DNA from: an uncultured bacterium
Lineage (GTDB): Bacteria > Actinomycetota > Actinomycetes > S36-B12
Length of the DNA stretch: 10,011 nucleotides
Direction: 5' to 3'
Assembly: GCA_903908025.1 (NCBI GenBank)
Contig: CAIVQM010000042.1
Coordinates: 1-10,011, forward strand
Shown here: positions 4,151 to 10,011 of the stretch, one piece after another
Numbering within the stretch: the first letter of the stretch is position 1
How the letters are laid out: every line of letters begins with the position of its first letter
Notes under the pieces: generated by a model
Told to the model about the DNA's origin: nothing
Seen by the model: only the letters and a program-made list of their open reading frames with translations
Database searches by the model: none
Translations under genes and position numbers: made by a program

Positions 4151-7100
4151 GCGTGGGCTTCTGCGGAACCACCGACCCACCGGACCCGCCCGGGTTGCCG
4201 GGATCCACGGTGCCACCGGGATTCGTCGGGTTCGTCGGATCCGTCGGCCCGCCCGGGTTCGTCGGATCGGTCGGATCGGTCGGCCCCGGATTCACCGGGT
4301 TCGGCGACACCGTCACCGTGGCACTCGACTCGTTGTTCCCCGGATGCGGATCCTTCGTGAGCGACTCGACCGATGCGACGTTTCGGTATGAAGCCGTCGT
4401 TGGCGTCGCAGCGATCTGCACGGTCAGCTGGAGGTCCGGCGCCGACTCGCCCGCCGACAGGTCGTCGAAGTAGGCGCAGTAGACGGTCTGGCCATACGGG
4501 AAGCATGTCCAGTCCGCACCCTCGGAGAGGAAAGTCATACCGGCTGGCAGTTCATCCACGACAGAGATGGGTCCTTCAGCGTCCGACGGGCCGAGGTTGC
4601 TCACCGCCATCGTGAAGGTCCACGTGCTGCCCGGTGTCGCCGAGCCAGACGGCGTCTTGACGATCGAGAGGTCAGCGAATGAGTCGCCCACCTCCACTGT
4701 CGCCTCAGCGGGATCGACGTCGTCGTAGGGATCACCGTGCGTCGGGAAGCTCGAGTACGAGGGAATATCGACCACGTTGGTGAACGAGCCCGACTTCGCT
4801 GATGACGGGAGCATCGCCTCGTACGTCAGCGTCACGGAATCTCCGGGCGCGATGGGGCCATCAAGCAGCCAGGCGATGGCGCCGCCGCCATCTGGGCCTT
4901 CGCCAGCGAGTCCTCCGCCATTCGAGATCGTGGCCGCATCGACGATGACTCCGTCGGGAACCGAGTCCTGCACCTCAACCAGATAAGCCGCGCTCACGCC
5001 GTCACCCACATCGTTGCTGACGACAATCGTGTAGCTGTACGGCTTACCCGGCGTCGGAGCATCCGTCTCCGTGGACTTTGTGACACTCAGTCGCGGACGA
5101 ACGATTGTCAGGTCGGCGGTAGCCGACGTTCCGGGCACCAGGGAACCGCTGTTCGACGTTGCCCACCTGCTCGTCGCCGTATTCGTGAGGACATCACCAC
5201 TCGCCAGGCTCTGGTCGGCCTCCACGCGTGCGGTGTAGACGACAGTCACCGTGACATCCGTCGAGGTGAGCCCGACATCCCCGACATTCCAACCGATGGT
5301 CCGGCCCACGGGTGCGATCTCTGAACCGAATGTCGGGTTGAGGGTCGAATCGGTGACACTGGCACAAGCCGCAGCGGGTGCACAGGTGACACTCGTCGTC
5401 GCCACTGTCGCCTCATCCACGCCGGTCGGCAACGCATCGGTGATGATGGCGTCATAGAAGGACAGGCCCGACTGGTAGGTCGTCGCGATTGACCACGTCA
5501 CCGTCTCGCCCACGGCAGCCTTGATCGGTGTCACCGTCTTCTCGATAAGACCGTTGGATGTACGCACCTGCGACGACGAGTTCGCTGAGTAGACACCCTC
5601 CACGGTGGGATCCAGCTTGCCGTTGTCCAGGGTGCTGCCGCGAACCGTCGCGATATTGGTGAACGTCTCCGACGCTGCGGCTCCAGCATCCACCTTGGCC
5701 GTATAGGTCAGCCTCTTGGCAGCACCGGCCGCCACCGCACCAACTGTCCAGCCGATCCGCGTCAGCCCGACAGCGCAGCCATTCACTCCATCGCCGGGCG
5801 CGGCCGGATCCGTTGTCGCACCATCGGTCGCGCCATAGTCGATGAACGTCATTCCGGCAGGGACGCAGTCAACGACAGTCGTGTCGTAGGAGGTCGGACG
5901 CGGCAGCGCAGGAGCGGCCGGCGACGGGTTCGTCACGCGCAGGGTGTAGGTGATGGTGTCCGTGTCATCGACGGTTCCCGTCGCGTCGTTGGATTTGGCG
6001 ATCACCGGGTTGGGTAGCACGACCTTGGCCCCATACTGCGACGTCCGGTTGAACCCGCTGCCCGAGAAGCGCGCCGTGTTCGTGATGCCGCCACCATGGG
6101 TGTAGTTCCCCCCGAGCACCTTCGCCGTGATAGTCACGCTGTACATCAGCGCGGCCTTCGTATCGTTGGTCACCGACCTCGGCAGTGTGAGAGTGACGGT
6201 CCTCCCGGACCGTGCCAGGGCCGCGCCGGACGGCAGCGACTGACCCGGTGCAACGCTCTGCCCGGCATCGGACGAGACCGAACTCGTGGCCGAACTGCTG
6301 ACGTACTGAAGTGATGTCGGCAGATCGTCCCGGATAACGCCGTTGAGCGCCGTGGTGCCCACCGGGATACTGCCCTGGATCGTGTAGGTGATCTCCTCAC
6401 CTACGGTGAACTGCGCCTTGAGGTTGTTGTTCGGGAGGTTCAGCGACGTGACGCCCGTCTTCACGATCGATGCATCCGGCGTCCGCACATTGCTCACGTC
6501 GGTGATGTCGACCGGCTTGTTGGTGATCCACGAACTGTTCGTCAACGACTCGTACTCAAGGACTGTCGCGCGGTTCACGTAGTTCGCATTCACGCTTACA
6601 TCTGCTGGAATGCGCACGTCGTAGGTCAGCATTTTCGACTTGCCCGAGGCGATCTCATCGGGCACGCCCGCCCATGTGATCCTGCTCGGCACCGTCGAGT
6701 CCGAGCAGGTGCCGGCATCCGACACCGCACTTACCGTCGCGCACGGCAATCCCGCCGGCAGCTCATCGACCACGGACAGGTTGCGTACCGGGACGTCGCT
6801 GCCTGCTCCGGTCGTGCCCACATTCGTCACGTCCACACGGAAGGTGACGAGATCACCGCCCTTGACCGTCTGATTGTCAGTATTGGGCGGGAAGGAGGTG
6901 GCAGGGATTCCATTGACCTGGGCTACGCCCTTGCTGACAGCCACCTGGCTGCCCGCGAGCTCGAAGTCGGACTGATCGCGGCCCGTGTAGGCGGCACCGG
7001 ACGAGTCCAGTCCGCTCGTCTTGAGGAGGTTCCCGGTCAGCTCCTTGCTGGCATCGAGCAGGGTTGAGTCGACCGTGGCGGCGAACCGCACCTGGAACAC

Positions 7101-9188
7101 CGCACCCACGCCACCGGCAAGCGGGCGCACAACGAGCTGGCCTGGATTCGTCGCCTGTGCGTCGACCTCGCCAAGAGTCCACATCAACGAACCCCCTGCT
7201 GCTCCGGCGGTGGCGTCCGAGAACGCGATCTGACTCACGGGCAGCGTGTTGTCCGGGCCGAGAGTCTCACTGCCCGGAACGAAGCGCAGAGTGGTCGGCA
7301 GGAAGTCACGCACGAGCGGTGACAGCACGTTGTTGACACTCGAACCCGGGGTGAAACGGACCGTCAGGTCGAAGCAGATGGTGTCGCCGATCTGGAATGG
7401 AGGCGTCGGGATCGCATCGCCGTACGTCTGCATCGAGCAGTCGGTGACCGACCGGTCCTGCCCGATCCGCTTGTCATTCGCGGGCAGCGTGCTCGTGATC
7501 GTCGCGGAACTGATATCGGAAACCGACAGGGAGCCCTCAACACCACCGCCACCCGGAGGGTCGAGCGGGTCCACAGCCGGGTCAGTGGTGCCCGTCGTCG
7601 CGACACGATTGACATAGGAATCACCGGACGCAGTCGGTGCACCGGACGAGTACTCCGCATCCATGGCGGCCCTGAATGTGATCACGAGGGTTGAGCCCGC
7701 GGGCAGCGATCCCCCGGCTGCCGCGAACCCGAGTCGTACGGCACCCGCCACAGCGGAGTCAACAGCCACGTCCAGGGTCGTTGGAGCGCCATTCAACGTC
7801 GCGGCAGCGCTCGCGGGGATGAACGTCAGGCCGTCTGGCAGCGTGTCCTCGATGTCGACGGCCGCGGAATCCCGGTACTCGGACGTTCGCGTCGTCAGGG
7901 TGAACGTCGCCGTGCCGCCAATCGTGAAGGTGCTCGGCGAGACGGACTTGCGAATCGCCAGATCCTCGGAGGTCACGTTCTCCGTGTTCTCCGCAACCAC
8001 CGAGACCGGGCCTTCGATCCCGCCGACTCCGGGTCCCTGATACTCGCCCGTCGCTCGAGCGTAGTTCGTGTAGGTCGTCTCGGACAGCCGTTCCGCAGTA
8101 GACGGCCCATTGTTGTTGTCCAGGTTCGCCGCCTGCTCACCGCTGGTGTCTGCCGGCTTGCCATTGGGCCACGTTGTCGTGTTCTCGTACAACGGAATGC
8201 CCGCGCGGTAGGTGAACGTGCGTGTGGCACCGGGAGCGAGGTCGAATGGTTCCCATGTGACATCCGTGTATACACCGCTCGGGGCTGGTCCCGCCGCATC
8301 AGGATCGCCATCAACGGTGTCCACAGTGAGTGGCGGACGACAGGGCGGTGCCGCGATGGGCGGAACATCCGAAAGGGGCTCAGCGCCCACGTACTCAAGC
8401 AAGCCGCCGGTGGTGTTGTCGACGGCACCGCACCCGAGGAACTCCATGCCAGCGGGGATCGCATCCGAGAGAGCTATCGAGTTGGTGGCACGCACCTTGT
8501 TATTGGTGACGGTGATCGTGTAGATCGTCGAGTTGCTGCCATGGATTCCACGCATGAGCTCGCCCTCCGGGCTTGGCTCGTTCTTGCGGATCTCGATGGC
8601 ATTGATGACCGTGGTCTGCGTATCGGCTGCCGTGTAGTCGCACGAGGTCGCGCAGGAACCCGTGGTGCCGAAGGTGGGGACATCGAAGGGGTCGCTCGTT
8701 GCGTATGCAGAGGCGTTGTTCACGAATGATGAACCGACGGGGAGCAGGTCCACGTCGGGGGTCACCGAGTAGGTGAATTCCTGATCGCCCGCCGCACTGA
8801 CATCGAAGAGATTGGACCAGACGAGGGTGGTCTGCCCGATCGCTGGCGCGTTCGCGATCACCTTCGGCTCGCCGATGCTGGATGACCCGGCGAGATAGCC
8901 GACACCAGCGGGCAGCACGTCAGTGACGGAGACGTTGTAGGCACGCCCGACCGAAGTGCCACGGGCGTTCGAGACGCTCAGCGTGTACGCGACCGGCTCG
9001 CCGATCAGGACGGAGTTGTCGGCCGTGGGGTCGTCGATCTGCTGGGTCAGCTGCTTGTCAACGGAGATCGCCGGCGCCAGCTCCGCAGCTGATGCGCTGG
9101 GTGCGGCGGCAAGGCTAATCGCCGAGGCGACCAGAGCGATGGACACGACAGTGGACAGGCCTCTTCGGACCGAGATATCACGCTTCAC
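3816..9188 (-). CDS. Giant secreted DUF11 repeat surface protein (1790 aa)
   Basis: The protein starts with a Sec signal peptide: basic MKRDISVRRG, a hydrophobic stretch at about 11-29, and a likely cut after Ala34 (PSASA-AE). Ten DUF11-type beta-sandwich domains follow, starting near residues 41, 196, 408, 559, 747, 905, 1060, 1211, 1366 and 1505. Each opens with a Lys-bearing strand (VDK, IRK, VSK, IVK, IAK, IEK, VTK), has a central D-x-[LIVF]-P motif (DVLPAG, DAIPAG, DELPAG), and closes with a strand such as YVNRAT, FTNIAT or YRNVAS. This resembles fimbrial isopeptide domains. A Pro/Thr/Asp/Asn/Gly linker (about 1628-1665) leads to a 100-residue C-terminal domain with two Cys (TVQC, SYCSVKE), SNAGQPV and APKVPGYTSYSKVKRY. 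There is no LPXTG motif, C-terminal membrane helix or SLH domain. The start is GTG with no ribosome site, but TAGCCT stands six bases upstream. It probably acts in adhesion or the cell envelope. Confidence 0.9.
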   Translation of the reverse strand: MKRDISVRRGLSTVVSIALVASAISLAAAPSASAAELAPAISVDKQLTQQIDDPTADNSVLIGEPVAYTLSVSNARGTSVGRAYNVSVTDVLPAGVGYLAGSSSIGEPKVIANAPAIGQTTLVWSNLFDVSAAGDQEFTYSVTPDVDLLPVGSSFVNNASAYATSDPFDVPTFGTTGSCATSCDYTAADTQTTVINAIEIRKNEPSPEGELMRGIHGSNSTIYTITVTNNKVRATNSIALSDAIPAGMEFLGCGAVDNTTGGLLEYVGAEPLSDVPPIAAPPCRPPLTVDTVDGDPDAAGPAPSGVYTDVTWEPFDLAPGATRTFTYRAGIPLYENTTTWPNGKPADTSGEQAANLDNNNGPSTAERLSETTYTNYARATGEYQGPGVGGIEGPVSVVAENTENVTSEDLAIRKSVSPSTFTIGGTATFTLTTRTSEYRDSAAVDIEDTLPDGLTFIPASAAATLNGAPTTLDVAVDSAVAGAVRLGFAAAGGSLPAGSTLVITFRAAMDAEYSSGAPTASGDSYVNRVATTGTTDPAVDPLDPPGGGGVEGSLSVSDISSATITSTLPANDKRIGQDRSVTDCSMQTYGDAIPTPPFQIGDTICFDLTVRFTPGSSVNNVLSPLVRDFLPTTLRFVPGSETLGPDNTLPVSQIAFSDATAGAAGGSLMWTLGEVDAQATNPGQLVVRPLAGGVGAVFQVRFAATVDSTLLDASKELTGNLLKTSGLDSSGAAYTGRDQSDFELAGSQVAVSKGVAQVNGIPATSFPPNTDNQTVKGGDLVTFRVDVTNVGTTGAGSDVPVRNLSVVDELPAGLPCATVSAVSDAGTCSDSTVPSRITWAGVPDEIASGKSKMLTYDVRIPADVSVNANYVNRATVLEYESLTNSSWITNKPVDITDVSNVRTPDASIVKTGVTSLNLPNNNLKAQFTVGEEITYTIQGSIPVGTTALNGVIRDDLPTSLQYVSSSATSSVSSDAGQSVAPGQSLPSGAALARSGRTVTLTLPRSVTNDTKAALMYSVTITAKVLGGNYTHGGGITNTARFSGSGFNRTSQYGAKVVLPNPVIAKSNDATGTVDDTDTITYTLRVTNPSPAAPALPRPTSYDTTVVDCVPAGMTFIDYGATDGATTDPAAPGDGVNGCAVGLTRIGWTVGAVAAGAAKRLTYTAKVDAGAAASETFTNIATVRGSTLDNGKLDPTVEGVYSANSSSQVRTSNGLIEKTVTPIKAAVGETVTWSIATTYQSGLSFYDAIITDALPTGVDEATVATTSVTCAPAAACASVTDSTLNPTFGSEIAPVGRTIGWNVGDVGLTSTDVTVTVVYTARVEADQSLASGDVLTNTATSRWATSNSGSLVPGTSATADLTIVRPRLSVTKSTETDAPTPGKPYSYTIVVSNDVGDGVSAAYLVEVQDSVPDGVIVDAATISNGGGLAGEGPDGGGAIAWLLDGPIAPGDSVTLTYEAMLPSSAKSGSFTNVVDIPSYSSFPTHGDPYDDVDPAEATVEVGDSFADLSIVKTPSGSATPGSTWTFTMAVSNLGPSDAEGPISVVDELPAGMTFLSEGADWTCFPYGQTVYCAYFDDLSAGESAPDLQLTVQIAATPTTASYRNVASVESLTKDPHPGNNESSATVTVSPNPVNPGPTDPTDPTNPGGPTDPTNPTNPGGTVDPGNPGGSGGSVVPQKPTQPLPLPDTVEPSRPTVVLPGGIVSNAGQPVRATVQCRPLWRYSDKVALALDGSWIPLGDTSYCSVKERSNGEVSVTVGYPGPVLVKVTYTAPKVPGYTSYSKVKRYVVVPR
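4195..4305 (-). repeat. Pro/Thr/Asp/Asn/Gly linker-coding repeats
   Basis: Tandem degenerate units encoding PTDPTDPTNPGG, PTDPTNPTNPGG and VDPGNPGG form an extended, flexible spacer between the last DUF11 domain and the C-terminal domain. The near-identical DNA units (GTCGGATCGGTCGGATCGGT on the plus strand) could change copy number by slippage in multiples of three. Such linkers commonly span the cell wall in exported actinobacterial proteins. Confidence 0.8.
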
Positions 9189-9194
9189 ACGCAG

Positions 9195-9213
9195 AGGCTA
9201 GGGGAGTTTCCCC
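9195..9213 (-). promoter_or_regulatory. Candidate -10 element and small palindrome upstream of the DUF11 gene
   Basis: On the minus strand, TAGCCT (9200-9195) lies six bases before the GTG start, placing the expected transcription start on the start codon itself. Directly upstream is the inverted repeat GGGGAAACTCCCC (9213-9201), with 5-bp arms in the place where a spacer-binding regulator could sit. No -35-like hexamer is convincing. Confidence 0.35.
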
Positions 9214-9230
9214 ACGATGCCGCATTGACG

Positions 9231-9260
9231 CCCCCGTGGTTTCCCGCAAACAGGGGACAG
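9231..9260. terminator. Imperfect hairpin in the helicase-DUF11 gap
   Basis: On the minus strand the CCCC and GGGG arms enclose a second GTTT/AAAC stem with a GCGGG loop, separated by a small internal loop. It lies 60-90 bases after the helicase stop and before the DUF11 promoter. There is no U-tract, so it is at most a weak or factor-dependent terminator. Confidence 0.25.
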
Positions 9261-9318
9261 CCGGCATGCCAATCGAAGTGCTGGGGCAGCTCTCGGGCTG
9301 TCGCCGCCGGTTGAGCGG

Positions 9319-10011
9319 CTAGCGCGCCCTGCGGCGGTTGCGGTTCGGCTGGCCGCTCGCCCGCGGTGCCGTGCTCTTCGGCTTGGCCTGCACAGGCGGC
9401 GCGGGCGGGGCCGGCGCGACGTGTGCAGCCCGGTCGCCGCGAACCTTGGCGACCTCGGGGCTGTTCGGCTGAACTCGGGTGAAGGTCGGGTTGATGCCGG
9501 CCTGCTTCGTCAGCGACTTCACATCACCGGACTGATCCGGCGTCATGATCGTCACGACAATGCCAGCCGCACCCGCGCGAGCCGTGCGACCCGAGCGGTG
9601 CAGGTACGCCTTGTGCTCAGCGGGCGGATCGACGTGCACGACAAGGGCAACCTCATCAACGTGGATCCCGCGGGCCGCGATGTCGGTCGCGACAAGGACG
9701 CGAGTGCTTCCGTCCGAGAACGCGGCCAGGTTGCGCTCGCGTGCGCTCTGGCTCAGGTTGCCGTGCAGATCGACCGCCGGGATACCGGATTCGGTCAGCT
9801 GCTTCGCGAGTTTCTTCGCCTGATGCTTCGTGCGCGTGAAGAGCACCGAACGCCCGCGGCCTGCGGCCAGGTCGCGCACGACCGCAGCCTTGTCGCCGGA
9901 ATCGACGGTGAAGACGTGGTGGACCATGTCGGTCGAGCGCGTCTCGACCGGATCGACCTCATGCTTGATCGGATTCGTCAGGTAGCGCTTGACGAGCACA
10001 TCGACGCCACG
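9319..10011 (-). CDS. DEAD-box RNA helicase, C-terminal half (runs off right edge)
   Basis: The visible 230 residues are the second RecA-like domain and tail of an ATP-dependent RNA helicase; domain 1 with the DEAD and Walker motifs lies outside the window. Visible-fragment positions: the inter-domain linker RGVDVLVKRYLTNPIKHEV (1-19), motif IV SVLFTRTKH (55-63), the LHGNLSQSARER segment (82-93), motif V VATDIAARGIHV (107-118) and motif VI HRSGRTARAG (138-147) with its arginine finger. After residue 195 comes a low-complexity Ala/Pro/Lys/Arg tail ending NRNRRRAR, typical of actinobacterial RhlE/CsdA-like helicases and probably RNA-binding. Such proteins remodel rRNA or mRNA structure and often help growth in the cold. 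Which paralogue it is cannot be decided without domain 1. Confidence 0.95.
   Translation of the reverse strand, partial: RGVDVLVKRYLTNPIKHEVDPVETRSTDMVHHVFTVDSGDKAAVVRDLAAGRGRSVLFTRTKHQAKKLAKQLTESGIPAVDLHGNLSQSARERNLAAFSDGSTRVLVATDIAARGIHVDEVALVVHVDPPAEHKAYLHRSGRTARAGAAGIVVTIMTPDQSGDVKSLTKQAGINPTFTRVQPNSPEVAKVRGDRAAHVAPAPPAPPVQAKPKSTAPRASGQPNRNRRRAR

Noticed and set aside
4054..4473. A plus-strand frame with collagen-like PPGFVGFVGSVG repeats
   Set aside because: It is the complement of the PTDPTNP linker and flanking DUF11 DNA. The apparent repeats are a by-product of the linker repeats on the coding strand.
3775..4506. A second minus-strand frame of 243 codons overlapping the DUF11 C-terminus
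   Set aside because: It is a shifted-frame shadow of the same strand, Arg/Ala/Gly-rich, while the DUF11 frame has continuous domain structure through the same bases.
1..10011. CRISPR arrays, tRNA or rRNA genes, insertion sequences, prophage or toxin-antitoxin pairs
   Set aside because: I saw no spaced direct repeats, cloverleaf or rRNA sequence, no transposase motifs or terminal inverted repeats, and no recognisable defence or toxin genes.

Overview
The window looks like chromosomal DNA from a high-GC actinobacterium. Codon third positions are G/C-rich, several starts look leaderless (a TANNNT hexamer six bases before the start codon), and a giant secreted DUF11 repeat protein ends in a C-terminal module I associate with actinobacterial exoproteins. 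I cannot fix the genus from the sequence.

Layout. Bases 1-448 (minus) hold the N-terminal half of a nitrilase that runs off the left edge. Bases 449-560 are a divergent promoter region in which one 15-bp palindrome supplies a plausible -35 hexamer to each side. Bases 561-2735 (plus) form a tight three-gene run: a gentisate-1,2-dioxygenase-like bicupin, a class I glutamine-amidotransferase-fold gamma-glutamyl hydrolase (peptidase C26/PuuD type), and a stand-alone Lrp/AsnC ligand-binding (RAM) protein. Directly behind it, 2774-3606 is a wrecked riboflavin gene ribBA, with an in-frame stop, two large internal deletions and a one-base insertion. Bases 3607-3815 hold only a 35-codon minus-strand ORF of unknown status. 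Bases 3816-9188 (minus) encode a 1790-residue exported protein with ten DUF11-type domains, a Pro/Thr/Asp linker and a small Cys-containing C-terminal domain. Bases 9189-9318 are intergenic. Bases 9319-10011 (minus) are the C-terminal half of a DEAD-box RNA helicase that runs off the right edge.

How the parts may work together. The nitrilase and the plus-strand run are divergent and share control DNA, so they probably respond to one signal. Nitrile hydrolysis, oxidative ring cleavage and gamma-glutamyl amide hydrolysis fit a small catabolic cluster for an aromatic nitrile or amine, with the RAM protein as a possible amino-acid sensor. The substrate is not visible from sequence and no further pathway genes are in view. 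The dead ribBA suggests this end of the cluster is a decaying or rearranged junction. The DUF11 protein and the helicase appear unrelated to the catabolic cluster.

Most interesting points: the shared palindromic operator/-35 arrangement, the unusual catabolic gene combination, the multiply broken ribBA, and the repeated Lys/Asp/Asn pattern in the DUF11 domains, which suggests a chain of isopeptide-locked modules without a visible sortase anchor.
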